A stretch of 15,217 nucleotides of DNA, taken from assembly GCA_001247695.2 (NCBI GenBank), contig LGRX02035264.1:1-15217 (forward strand), written 5' to 3'. The translations under genes were made by a program, and so were the position numbers. Source of the DNA: Cymbomonas tetramitiformis. Taxonomy: Eukaryota > Chlorophyta > Pyramimonadophyceae > Pyramimonadales > Pyramimonadaceae. Of this stretch, positions 1-9,501 are shown one piece after another. The notes under the pieces are model-generated. The model was not told where the DNA came from and did no database searches. It saw only the letters and a program-made list of their open reading frames with translations. Within the stretch, counting starts at the first letter, position 1; every line of letters starts with the position of its first letter.

Positions 1-85
1 TGGCGTACCTAAAGTGCAATCACAGATCGCCAGGCGGGAAGTGGGAGGATGGCGCACCTAAAGTGCAATTGCAGATCGCCAGGCG
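1..85. repeat. 49-bp tandem repeat, two visible copies
   Basis: Positions 1-36 and 50-85 are nearly identical: TGGCG[T/C]ACCTAAAGTGCAAT, then a 2-base variable site, then CAGATCGCCAGGCG. The spacing is 49 bp. The first copy begins at the first base of the window, so the array probably continues upstream. No coding role is evident. Confidence 0.85.
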
Positions 86-261
86 CTGTTTACACGAGTT
101 GCGTATTGTGGCGTTATGTTCCTCACAGCTATACAATTCGTAGCGCAACACCTGGGACGTCCGATGGAACCCAAAGCCCCCACTCAAGTTTTCAGCATCT
201 GCGTAGGATCTCATTGATCACAAACATTAACCCTCTGATCACCTTCGATGAAGAAGATCAT

Positions 262-822
262 TATGGATGTGATCAGAATGTGACACTGCCCAGGTTTGAG
301 CCAACATGTGATCAGAATGTGACACTGCCAACGTTGCCCAGGCACCCCGGTCATTGAGAATAACGTCTCGGACATGGATGGAATGCCCCCGAGTCGTGTG
401 ATACCATCCATGTCGCGAGATGGAATACCATCCATGTTTAAAGATATCCAAAGCATAGAATAACTTTTTTACGATATTTCCCCAAAAAATAAAAATTTCT
501 GACCGGAACGGTAGAGGCTCCTTGACGAGAGCTCGATCATTTTGAAATAATTTTGAACATCGTACGGTGAAAAACTTGGTAAATGTTGGTCAAAGCTTGA
601 TCGAACGGTATGAAACAGACATGGATGGTATTCAGCTCGAGTGGGATAGTATTCGGGCCGAATACCATCCTCCACAAACGTTATTCTCAATAACCGGGGT
701 GCCAGGTTTGAGCCAACATGTGATCAGAATGTAACATTGCCCATGTTGCCCAGGTTTGAGTCAACATGTGGTCAAAATGTGAAACTCCCCACGTTGCCCA
801 GGTTTGCGCCAACATGTGGCTA
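262..822. repeat. 48-bp minisatellite, interrupted by a transposon
   Basis: The unit reads roughly GTTGCCCAGGTTTGAGCCAA followed by CATGTGATCAGAATGTGACACTGCCCAC. The landmark CAACATGTG occurs at 302, 714, 762 and 810; the last three are exactly 48 bp apart. A shorter copy lies at about 262-300. The stretch 343-701 between copies is foreign, see the inverted-repeat element. Removing it together with one CCAGG restores a normal repeat junction. Confidence 0.85.
343..701. mobile_element. MITE-like element with 24-bp TIRs and 5-bp TSD
   Basis: The 24 bases at 343-366 (starting CACCCCGGTCATTGAG) are the reverse complement of 678-701 with one mismatch. CCAGG directly flanks both ends (338-342 and 702-706), as a 5-bp target-site duplication. 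The uninterrupted neighbouring repeat units show the empty site GCCCAGGTTTG, with one CCAGG. Inside, the motif ACATGGATGG and its complement recur near both ends (about 372, 402, 427, 619), as transposase-binding subterminal repeats often do. At 359 bp it has no coding capacity. CAC termini with 5-bp duplications are a known trait of Transib-type elements, but the inner TIR does not match the usual Transib heptamer, so superfamily assignment is only a guess. Confidence 0.85.
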
Positions 823-857
823 AGGCTAAGGCAGCCCTCGGAGTGTGAAAATAGAGA

Positions 858-2998
858 AATAGAGAAATAGAGTTGCTCGAGCCATCTCTACATATCTCCA
901 CCACCAAGCCTATGCTCAGGACCACCCCTCTACCCCCTGAGCATCACTGGGCCACCTTAGCCCCTCTGCAACTGGTCTGCCGTCGTACTGTTGTTGTGTC
1001 CGCGAAGCTGGCTCACCCCTGCCCCTCCAGCCGCCCGAGTCATCTCTTCACCACCAAGCCCACACTCGGGACCAGCCCGCTGCCCTTCACTCGCTGTAGA
1101 GCTTGGTCTCAAGAGAGCTTGCCCACCCACGACACGGCCGGAATCCCCAAGGGCTGTCCCAAGGGGCTGAGAATGATGAACGGGATTGCCCCCATCCGAA
1201 CCTGCGCACCCGCCACCGATCTGCGCCTGCCACCCTCTACCCCCAGCGCCAAATCTATGGGAATGAAGCCCTTGCACAGAATGCCTTGCGAGGAAGCTGT
1301 GCACTTGAGCAATGAGCTCTACACTTGCGCCGCAACTGCCGTGCTGCACTGTTCCTACTTGGGGTCCCATCCCCAAAGTTGCCTGTGTGTCCCAAGCCCT
1401 CCCGGTGGCTGATTGTGTGTCTGCGTATCCTTGGACCGACTCCTTTGGCACCCCGTAGCCACACAAGACCGGCTGCACTATGTACCCCTGCCGGGGATCA
1501 AAGGATTCGGCACGCACTTCGGGACACTTATCCGGATTCTCCGGAGCTCACTAGTAAAGAATGGGACCCCCTAAGCCTCGCTGAGCCACCCGAGATTGTG
1601 TGTGCTTATCCTTGGACCGACTCCTTTGGCACCCCGTAGCCACAGAAGACCGGCTGTGTGTGTATGCTTATCCTTGCGACTCCTTTGGCACCCCGAAGCC
1701 ACTGCACTATGTACCCACGCCGGGGATCAAAGGATTCAGCGCACACTTCGGGACACTGATCCGGATTCTCCGGAGCTCACTCGTGAAGAATGGGAACCCC
1801 TAAGCCTCGCTGAGCCACCCGAGCCCCTCTGCATCCGCACCGCCAGCGCACTGTTGGCTTGTGCCTGAAGCCGGGTCATCCCTGCCCCCCGAGCTGCGCG
1901 AGCCATATCTCCACCACCAAGCTCACACGCAGGACCGCCCCTCTGCTCCCTGAGCCTCACTGGACCACCTGAGCCCCTCTGTGACTGCCTTGCCGGCGCA
2001 CTGCTGCTGTGTCTTTGAAGCCGGCTCACCTCCGCCAATCGAGCCACCCCTTCACCACCAAGCCCACATCCCACAACACCCCGCTACCCCCTACACGCCC
2101 TAGAGCCTGGTGTGTGTGCTGTGTGTGTATGCTTATCCTTGCGACTCCTTTGGCACCCCGAAGCCACAGGAGACTGCACTATGTACCCACGCCGGGGATC
2201 AAAGGATTCAGCACACACTTCGGGACACTCATCCGGATTCTCCGGAGCTCACTAGTGAAGAATGGGACCCCCTAAGCCTCGCTGAGCCACCCGAGCCCCT
2301 CTGCATCTGCACCGCCAGCGCACTGCCGCCTTGTGCCTGAAGCCGGTTCATCCCTGCCCCCCGAGCTGCGCGAGCCATATCTCCACCACCAAGCCCACGC
2401 GCAAGACCACCCCTCTGCTCCCTGAGCCTCACTGGGCCACCTGAGCCCCTCTGCGGCTGTCCTGCCGGCGCACTGCTGCTGTGTCTCTGGAGCCGGCTCA
2501 CCTCCGCCAATCGAGCCACCCCTTCACCACCAAGCCCACACCCCACATCACCCCGCTGCCCCCTACAGCCTGGTCTCAAGAGAGCTTGCCCACCCACGCC
2601 ACGGCCAGAATGCCCAAGCGCTGTCCCAAGGGGCTGAGAATGATAAACTGGGTTGCCCTCATCCAAACTTGCGCATCCGCCACCGACTTGCGCCTGTAGC
2701 CCTCTACCCCCAGCACCAACTCCCCGTGACTGGAGCCCTTGCGCTGATTGCCTTGCGAGGTGGCCGCGAACTTGAGCAATGCGCTCCACACTTGCGCTGT
2801 AACTGTCACGCCGCACTGTTCCTACTTGGGGTCCCATCCCCACAGCTGCCTGTGTGTCCCAAGCCCTCCCGGTGTGCTGTGTGTATGCTTATCCTTGCGA
2901 CTCCTTTGGCACCCCGAAGCCACAGGAGACTGCACTATGTACTCACGCCGGGGATCAAAGGATTCAGCACACACTTCGGGACACTCATCCGGATTCTC
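858..2998. repeat. Mosaic of three GC-rich repeat families (A, B, C)
   Basis: The block is built from three unrelated units in the order A0(858-1103)-C1(1104-1413)-B1(1414-1594)-partial B(1595-1654)-B2(1655-1824)-A1(1825-2116)-B3(2117-2296)-A2(2297-2570)-C2(2571-2874)-B4(2875-2998). A carries TCTCCACCACCAAGC; B carries ACTCCTTTGGCACCCCG and GCCGGGGATCAAAGGATTC; C starts TGGTCTCAAGAGAGCTTGCC. A1 and A2 lie 472 bp apart; C1 and C2 lie 1467 bp apart, so an A-C-B superunit appears at both ends of the block. Both strands carry long open frames here, but these come from GC-rich repetition: copies do not preserve one frame. B4 is cut short by a TG microsatellite at about 2999-3011. No known element is recognised. 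Confidence 0.8.
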
Positions 2999-3009
2999 TG
3001 TGTGTGTGT

Positions 3010-3355
3010 GCTGGGAGGGATGACACATTTGTCTGAATAGGTAAACCTCTAGGGGTGTCATATGTGTCGGTGGAGAGACCGCCGGGGATGCGTAAAATGT
3101 CCCCAGGGAGACCTCTGGGGTCGTGCCATATCTGTCAGGGCTCAAGGGGAAGACCTAAAGAGGTGTGGCATACTTGTCATGGGGACGACCTCCACGGGTG
3201 ACACATGTATCATGGTGAGACCTCTAGGGTTGTGACATATATCGGGAGGGGGAACCCCTAGGAATGTGACATATTTGTCGGGGGAAAGACCTCTAGTGGT
3301 GTGACATGCGTGTCAAGGGGAATACCTCAAGGGTATGACATGTCAAGGGGAGGAG
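3010..3355. repeat. Degenerate ~35-bp minisatellite
   Basis: About nine diverged copies of a unit like GACCTCTAGGGGTGTGACAT followed by ATGTGTCGGGGGAA; the clearest adjacent copies lie at 3210-3355. The array abuts the 3' end of the surface-protein gene and appears to have replaced the end of its discoidin-like domain. Confidence 0.75.
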
Positions 3356-4585
3356 AGGGATGGAGGAAGAGGGCATTGGTTGAGGGGCGCACATCATGTG
3401 TGATATCGCCGAAGGGTATGATTCCCACACCAAGCACAGTTTGTATGCGGTCTGTAGTGAACCTCACCCACCAACTATTATTATAAGTGTCGGTGCAACT
3501 CTGAGTAGTAGGGTCCCAGTAGGTTGCCGTGGACTCGTCAAAGGCCCGAGCTATTGTGCCACCACAATCAGTGATGCTTGCGTTGTGACCCCCAAAGTTT
3601 TGATTGCCTTTGATAGGGCTTGGGGAGAATAAGCGGGGAGGAGAGGTGTGGAGGCGGGGGAGGCGGGGAGGCGGGGGGGAGATGGGGGTGGACTGGGTGG
3701 TGGACTTGGTGGTGGCGGTGGAGAGGGCGGTGGTGGAGGAGTCAGTGTAGGCGAGGCTGTTGGAGCCAACGTTGTGGGGGTTAGTGTCGGCATGGATGTG
3801 GTGGGTGTCTCTGTTGTTGGTGAGGCCGTTATTGGTGAGACTGTGAGTGGTGAGACCGTGGGTGACCCTGTTGCTGGTGAGTTGGTTGAATTGTCTCTCT
3901 GTTGTCGGTGAAGAGGCCGTTATTGGTGAACCGTCATTGGTGAGTTGGTTGGTGTCTCTGTTGTCGGTGAGGCCGTTATTGGTGAGACTGTGAGTGGTGA
4001 GACCGTGGGTGACCCTGTTGCTGGTGAGTTGGTTGGTGTCTCTGTTGTCGGTGAGGCCGTTATTGGTGAGACTGTCATTGGTGAGTTGGTTGGTGACCCT
4101 GTTGCTGGTGAGTTTGTTGGTGACTTGGTCGGTGGTGACGCCGCCTCTGAGCACATCACATAGTCATAGCTTTGAAGCGTGACTTGTGAACCGCTGTTAG
4201 AAGTCGTGCTTAAATGGTTGCCACTGATCACGACTTGATGGTCGCATGAATTATGGGCACACATATATGCTGTACTCCCGCTGGCAAGAGAACCAGAGAC
4301 ATATGTAAACCCTTGATTTGCCCAGTTGCATGAACTTGTTACAACATAGTTGTCGGCAGTGCTGTACAAGCAATACTTGCTTTGCCATGCTGTAGTTGTA
4401 GTTGAACTGCCAGGTGTCTCAGCTCCAGCAGCTTGGCATAGACTATGCATAACGTCCCAAGTAAGTGTCAAGGTGCCAAGAGTATTAGGTTGGCTAGAGA
4501 CTCGAGCAGAGTTATAGTTACTTTGGAAAGTGACTTGGGCTGCGAGCGAAACAAGCAAGCCCACCCGACCTTGTGTCAGCTCCAT
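3327..4585 (-). pseudogene. Secreted Thr/Pro/Ser-rich protein with F5/8C-like domain, frame-broken
   Basis: ATG at 4585 gives a signal-peptide-like start (MELTQGR, then hydrophobic VGLLVSLAA). Residues about 20-150 form an ectodomain with six Cys (about 50, 72, 86, 109, 114, 145) that I do not recognise. From about residue 150 come Ser-Pro-Thr repeats (SPTKSPTNSP style, 28-residue period). The frame stops at 3920-3923, but the same repeat resumes in another frame after several small indels (-1, +2, +4 relative to neighbouring copies at about 3885-3935). It continues into a poly-Pro linker (PPPPPSPPPPPSPPP). A second frame change at the C-run around 3660-3680 leads to a discoidin-like (F5/8 type C) segment: ARAFDESTATYWD, WWVRF, FGDITHDV. 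That domain is only about 75 residues before the minisatellite, against a usual ~140, so it is 3' truncated. Likely a cell-surface or matrix glycoprotein; ligand unknown. The breaks may be real decay or homopolymer sequencing errors. Confidence 0.65.
3795..4135 (-). repeat. 84-bp intragenic repeat encoding Ser/Pro/Thr repeats
   Basis: GGTGTCTCTGTTGT and its surrounding unit recur at about 3805, 3951 and 4035 (the last two 84 bp apart), with a rearranged copy near 3890. In the minus-strand frame the unit encodes a 28-residue mucin-like repeat (SPTTETPTNSP and SPITASPTT motifs). The rearranged copy at 3885-3935 carries the indels that break the reading frame. Confidence 0.8.
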
Positions 4586-4591
4586 CGACAA

Positions 4592-5352
4592 CCCCTAGTA
4601 GATATCAAGCTAGCAAGTACACGTCACCACCAAGTCATCCAGCCAGTCCACCACCTTGGCAAGTTGCCATGTGATCACCTGGTGGTTGGCTGCTTGCCAA
4701 GTGCACGTGCGTTAAACTATAGCTACTATGAGAGAAAGCCCCGAGTCCGGGCAATCAATCACCTCCTTGTCAGCACATACCCCCCTTGGCAAGCAGCCAA
4801 CTCCTTGTTAGCACAATCCTTGCACACCATTCTTTATTTGGTTGCAGATGGCGAGTGTGCACCACCTCGGGTTATAGGTTCCAAGAAGACCCATAAGAGA
4901 GTGAACGCTGCAACACGCATCATCGGTTTCTAGGATGACTGAACATCGGACCCGTCGAAGCTGAATCCAGTACGGCTGTGATATGGTTGAGCGCCACCTG
5001 CCACGAAGCATATTTCCAACTTCAGTACATGCTAACCCAGCTGTGAAGAGAAGGTGGTTGCCAGTTGCTTGCGGTTTCCAACTCACTGAAAATGGAGCGA
5101 ACCCTAATGCGACTGCAGTTCAATGACGAATTCGGCGCGTTTCCCTCACACAGGTGCAACCTCCAGCCACAGCCTACCATGACTCGTCGACGTATGGTCA
5201 CTCTACTTTCATATCTATGATTCTTGGGTCACATTGTGTGGGACGGGCTTTAAGTTTGTTGGACAAACGTGCTGATGGCACCATCGGGTTGCTATGCCAA
5301 TATCATGGGCATGCTCCTTGAATTCACAATTCCAGTAGAGATTTAAGCAGAA
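4592..5352. other. Upstream region of surface-protein gene, no gene identified
   Basis: This should contain the minus-strand promoter of the surface-protein gene, but I see no convincing core-promoter motif. A plus-strand open frame (4445-4933) overlaps the antisense of that gene and has no recognisable domain. The one clear structure is the inverted repeat at 4685-4801. Upstream exons of the small spliced gene at 5353 could lie in the right half. Confidence 0.4.
4685..4801. repeat. 17-bp perfect inverted repeat
   Basis: GTTGGCTGCTTGCCAAG at 4685-4701 is the exact reverse complement of 4785-4801. The 83-base spacer also holds CTCCTTGTCAGCACA, repeated with one change just after the second arm (CTCCTTGTTAGCACA). 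It could form a long-loop hairpin upstream of the minus-strand gene. Function unknown. Confidence 0.75.
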
Positions 5353-5925
5353 ATGGCAGCGAAGATCGCGTGCAGGCAAAGTGTATTTTTGAGCATAACA
5401 GTGCTGAAGCGTGAGCTATGTTCTTCCAAGTGAAACGTTTTCTTTCGAAGCACCCTGTACACACCTGAGGCGTTTGAGAGGCACCTTTCAATCGAGGCGG
5501 AAAGGGAAGAAACATAAGGTATCTAGTGCACTCGGAGATATGCCGTGCATTGGATTGAGCACTTCTCGTGGAGTTATTTTCGCCGTCACGGTGCTAGCTG
5601 GGGCTCACATCGACACTGCTTCTGGAACACAGAACCATGAGGTAAAACGCGACATGGTTCTCATATGCACTGAACTTCCATAGTTCAAAGATGCCTAACG
5701 AAGCTATAATTTGTAGACAGGACCAGCGACCACTGGTTCTCCAGTGACCTTCAACGCGTCAGCGCAAGTGAGGTTTTTCCTAAGCCAACATTTAACCAAC
5801 TGGCCAGGATGCAGGGTACTATTGTGGGAATTTCATTGGCGGAACTGGAGATTCCTCACGATAACAGTGACACGGAAAGTGATAGGATCACCCTGCCCGT
5901 GAAAGGCTCCTTCACTTCCAAATAG
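5353..5925 (+). CDS. Putative spliced gene, small protein of unknown function
   Basis: I infer four exons: 5353-5380 (ATG start), 5451-5518, 5598-5641 and 5721-5925 (TAG stop). All introns are GT...AG: 70, 79 and 79 nt (5381-5450, 5519-5597, 5642-5720). The phases match (1, 0, 2), giving 345 coding bases and 114 residues. The acceptor at 5450 has a pyrimidine tract (TTTTCTTTCGAAG). The last exon is open for 67 codons and reads like ordinary protein: VFPKPTFNQLARMQG, then an acidic stretch (DNSDTESD). Exon 2 is strongly basic (SRRKGKKHK), possibly a nuclear signal. I recognise no domain. The start is uncertain, since 5351 could instead follow an AG acceptor at 5350 and the gene could extend upstream. 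Chance threading of splice sites cannot be excluded. Confidence 0.35.
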
Positions 5926-6869
5926 TTAGGGTGTGCACGAACATAATTGTACGTCCAAGTTGTATAAACCTTAACCTAAACTTTCTTAGGTTAGTTTACC
6001 CGAGAGCCCCCAAATTGGGCCTCGGCAACTAGGTGGAAACTGAAAAGGGACCCTGCCCGTATTAATAAGGGAGCAGACAATGAGTCGCAGTCGCAGTCGT
6101 CGCGTCGCGTCGTTGTCTTGTGAGCTTGTGACATGACAGAACGCAACGCAACGGTCCCACCAGCACCACTCCCGTCCGACTCGACTGCAGAAGTCAATTC
6201 AAACTTTTCAAAATGGAAATACTATCCGAGTTTCAGAGTTTCAGTTTGGTTGGACGTGCATAAAACGTGAAAGATCAAGCTTCATTCATCTCAAGATTCA
6301 ACCCAAAAAATCCGCTCACGTCTCACGCAAGCGTATCCGGACTACGATCAGTCCCTTAAACCTATTTGCCCCGTTGCAGACCATATTCACGATAGCTGAA
6401 TGATAGCAACAGAATAATAGCTAACACACACGAGAGAAAAAGAGAGAGAGCAACCAACGCAACATATTACTCGCCTTTTCCCGTCGCAGATAATATCAAC
6501 TGTGACCGAAATAGCTTCGATCAGTGAAATTTATATCATCACTCAGTCCCGGGTGTGCTTGCAACGTGTTGTATGTGTTGCTAACAGCGCGAGAATTGCA
6601 TAGGTTGTCGAGCATATTCTTCAGGACTAGAAAGACATTTTGGGGGGGCGTCGTGACGAGTCAGTGAAACGAACTAGTTATAGACTGGGAAACCTGCGAG
6701 CTAATTCTTTAAAAATGCAGGTGTACTGTTTTCCTGCAGCTGTTTCCAGTGACCCTTCGCACTGTTTCCAGCGAACCCTTGACTGCAAATGAATGTCTAC
6801 GCACGCTGTTTTCTATGCACCTAACAACATCTCACGCCTCCACTAACTTCCTTTGCCTATTACGCCCAG
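5926..6869. other. Intergenic or intronic region, no clear gene
   Basis: It contains a short hairpin (TAACCTAA at 5972-5979 with TTAGGTTA at 5986-5993), a GTCGC-type simple repeat at about 6084-6112 and a GA-rich tract near 6433-6450. An ATG CAG at 6715-6720 is directly followed by GTGTAC, which could be a phase-0 first exon for the coiled-coil gene downstream; this is speculative. Nothing else is supported. Confidence 0.4.
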
Positions 6870-8272
6870 GGTATTGATCAACAATTGCTTGCCAACTTGC
6901 TAGAAGACATGAAAAAGAAGAGAGACGAGGCAAGATCTTTTCGTCTCTCATATCCTAGCTCTTTCCCACTTGCATGGTATGTGCAAGTTGCGAGGAGTAT
7001 AGTGCGCTAGGTATACGGTTCTGTCACAAGGATGAAAGCAGCAGTTACGTCTTCTGCACTTGCGATTTCGGGGCTGGGTGAAGTACACTTTTGTAACATG
7101 ACATTGTGCCGCAGCTTGACAGAGAAATATGTGCAGAAGAGCAAGAGAAACAGAGCTTGCAGAGTGACATTCAGGTATGCGTCTAAGGGTGCACTGCATA
7201 TGCAAGCTGGTATTTCTCGCGTAACAAACGGCCACAAGTTGTTTACCTCAGACTTACTGAAAGAGGTACGTCTCAGATTCTGCAGAAGAGGAAGGCGCAA
7301 TTGGAGGATAGCATTAGCCAGAAGGCCGCAATTCAGGTCGTTCTGCTCAAGCTTCACACCTAGCTCGACGAACGATATTGCGGTCACACATGAGTGTCAT
7401 AAACAGCTCGGCGCATAACTTCTCGTGATCTCTTACAGTGGTGTGTGCCAGCAAAGACGCAAAGCGGTGAACAGTCCACTACTTGCTCATCTTATCTCCT
7501 TGGCGACTATCTATCGAAGATTGTTTCCCAGTTTTCCCCATCATAGGACAAAACACTCAAGTTACACTCATGGCCACGCGCCAATATGCATGTCCACCAT
7601 AGTCGGGCGAAGCTTAGAATCGAATAGTTTCAACGCCCAGTTCCCCCTTTAGACGACACTCGCCTATCGATGACGGACGTCGATATACCTTACATTCCTA
7701 AAATGGGACATCGATACAGTGAACACTTGATGCACTTTTCGTTTCTCCAGTATTCGCTTACGGGTTCAAACTTTGCTTCTCTTTGGCGCAGTACACTTGT
7801 GGCCAGACCCTAGAAGAAACTGAAAACGCATATTCCAAAATCGTCCAAAGCTCTTCATCTCTATTGCAGGTTCGAGACCTCCCATATTGTGCCAACTTCG
7901 GGCCAAGACTTTCACGTTTCAGCATATCACTTCTCTATCATCTTGTTACAGTTTAGAAACTCACTTTCGTTAGGTTAGAAGCTCGAACTAGTGGGGGGAA
8001 CACCGTAAACCGGACGAGAGAGAGTATGTGTGTGTGCACTGCACGTTCTCAGATGAAAGGAGGCGGACCCCGTTTTACAGGTATTGAAGGCACAGGGAGC
8101 TCATTTGCAGAGACGAGCAATCGAGTCACCAGTCCAACCTACGCACCGTGAACCTTTGCAACAACTCCCGACTACTGTACACACCGCTCCCCTTGATGCA
8201 AGTGAGATTAAGTATCATATGCAGGCTGCACAGCACAATTTCCAGTCCTCAAGCTATCAGGGTGGAGTATAG
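6870..8272 (+). CDS. Putative spliced coiled-coil protein gene (partial model)
   Basis: Five phase-0 exon candidates share one style: 6870-6929 (GIDQQLLANLLEDMKKKRDE), 7115-7174 (LDREICAEEQEKQSLQSDIQ), 7277-7336 (ILQKRKAQLEDSISQKAAIQ), 7792-7869 (starts YTCGQTLEETENAYSKIV) and 8081-8272, ending in TAG. All are preceded by CAG. The middle three are followed by GT, and 6929 by a GC donor (GCAAGA). The first three are each exactly 60 nt. Joined, exons 2 and 3 give a heptad register with Leu/Ile/Ala at a/d positions (residues 15, 19, 22, 29, 33, 36), as in a parallel coiled coil. The final exon is Gln-rich and not helical. The gaps 6930-7114 and 7337-7791 may hide further exons, and the true start is unknown (perhaps ATG 6715). 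Likely a structural or cytoskeletal coiled-coil protein; no family named. Confidence 0.4.
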
Positions 8273-8722
8273 ATGGAGAAGTCGCTCTGTACTAAGTTGC
8301 ATGTTCCAGTTTGGTTCCCAGCTTTGTACGAGTGCCCTATGCCCGACTTTGTGCAAAGCTGTGACATACGATGGCCGTGATGCTGGTGCCTAGTGTCTTC
8401 GAAACTATGGGAGATAAACTTTAGTTTAATGATGAGTACGGTTCACTCGGAGGCGATAAGAATGATTTTAACACTGTGAATGACAGAGCAAACTCGACGT
8501 CTTCGCCCGTAAAGTAATACATCCATCGTAAAGACCCCCACGATCAATATTATGTACTATTTGCCAACAGAGACGAATGTAAGAGTGTTTGTATTAGTTG
8601 CGAAGGACTTAACAGTTTGGCTCGCGAAGTCATATAGTGTACAAAACGAATATCGGACACATTATGGCAACTCGCATGTACTAAAGTCCGGTACGGGAAG
8701 GGATTAGCTAACGAATCGATGG
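8273..8722. other. Unannotated region
   Basis: I see no domain-bearing frame, RNA gene or repeat here on either strand. It lies between the last exon of the coiled-coil gene and the TATCGATA-rich repeat. Confidence 0.4.
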
Positions 8723-8906
8723 ATTCCAAGGCTTGGGATCGGTAAACCTGATACCTTGATATATCGATATTCCAAGGACCGGTATCGGTAGCTCTGATAC
8801 CTCGATATATCACGAATATCGTATCATATTGATACCGACATGTAATTATCAGTATCGTATCGATACGGACACTGAATTATCACCATCATATCGATATTAT
8901 GAATTA
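8723..8906. repeat. 46-bp direct repeat and degenerate TATCGATA-rich repeats
   Basis: Copies at 8723-8768 and 8769-8814 share ATTCCAAGG, ATCGGTA, CTGATACCT and GATATATC at a 46-bp period. From about 8815 to 8906 diverged short repeats follow, containing CGTATCGATAC and GAATTATCA. The tract lies just upstream of the LTR retrotransposon but is not part of it. Confidence 0.75.
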
Positions 8907-8932
8907 GGGCGGATGAACATTGCTCCGGGGGC

Positions 8933-8937
8933 AGATA
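8933..8937. repeat. Target-site duplication, left copy (AGATA)
   Basis: AGATA directly precedes the 5' LTR and is repeated exactly after the 3' LTR at 12315-12319. Five-base duplications are typical of LTR-retrotransposon integration. Confidence 0.93.
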
Positions 8938-9130
8938 TGCTGGATTCAGTGCACCGTAGGTCATTATGTGCATGACTCCGTTTAGCTGCACCAGTACTCG
9001 TACAGTACTTGGTGGCAGGAACCTAGGTCACAGATACACTTTATATTCGTTTATCTCTTATAATCAGTTTACACTTGTATGAAAACTATTCAGTGACCAC
9101 CCGATATATTACAGTATAATATATCTCACA
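8938..9130 (+). repeat. 5' LTR (193 bp)
   Basis: It starts TGCTGGATTCAG and ends TATCTCACA. Compared with 12121-12314, it matches along its length apart from four substitutions, a 1-base and a 2-base indel. AT-rich TATA-like stretches (TTTATATTCG; CAGTATAATATATC) lie in its 3' half and may include promoter elements. Confidence 0.95.
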
Positions 9131-9139
9131 GGTTATGGG
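9131..9139 (+). other. Primer-binding site matching initiator tRNA-Met anticodon region
   Basis: GGTTATGGG starts at the first base after the 5' LTR. It is complementary to CCCAUAACC in the anticodon stem-loop of eukaryotic initiator tRNA-Met. Drosophila copia uses this half-tRNA priming arrangement. The match is nine bases; the next base differs from copia. Overlapping it is a perfect palindrome GGGGTATTACCCC (9137-9149). Confidence 0.75.
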
Positions 9140-9501
9140 GTATTACCCCGCTTTTCTCACTGCTGACTTTGCCATGGTTGGCTAAGCTTTTCCGCTTGGC
9201 GGGGCGTTGGGGCCTCGCGAGGTGTTGAATTGGCCACTTTAGAGCGTGCGGTTTGCGCTAAGTTACGGTGAGATTTCGGATTGGGACTTTCGGCAACTTC
9301 TTCGAGTGTCCGCGTTGGATTTTGTTTTTGACTTGGCTTGATCACCCCTGTCGACATTTCCTTGGCCGTCGCGTGTTCGACTTCGTTGATTTCGTTCGAC
9401 CCCATCTTGTCCTCACTCCGCAACTGCATTACCGTCGCTCGCCACCTTACGATTTGCACCTCGCCTTTTCCCCAACCCCCCTCCTATAGGAATTTATTCT
9501 G

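Noticed and set aside
957..2843. Long open frames on both strands in the A/B/C repeat block
   Set aside because: They occur on both strands, change frame between copies, and follow the repeat units rather than any conserved protein.
4445..4933. Plus-strand open frame of 162 codons
   Set aside because: Its first part is the antisense of the surface-protein gene and its second part spans an inverted repeat. No domain is recognisable.
5968..5998. CCTTAACCTAAA, resembling an interstitial telomere repeat
   Set aside because: There is only one imperfect copy and it is explained by an 8-bp hairpin.
7007..7418. Opposed open frames of about 126-128 codons
   Set aside because: The third plus-strand frame, read as spliced 60-nt exons, looks more protein-like. 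These two look like shadows.
7867..7882. tRNA-like B box (GGTTCGAGACC)
   Set aside because: No A box or foldable acceptor and anticodon stems at the right distance, and the T-arm has a mismatch. It sits at a putative splice donor.
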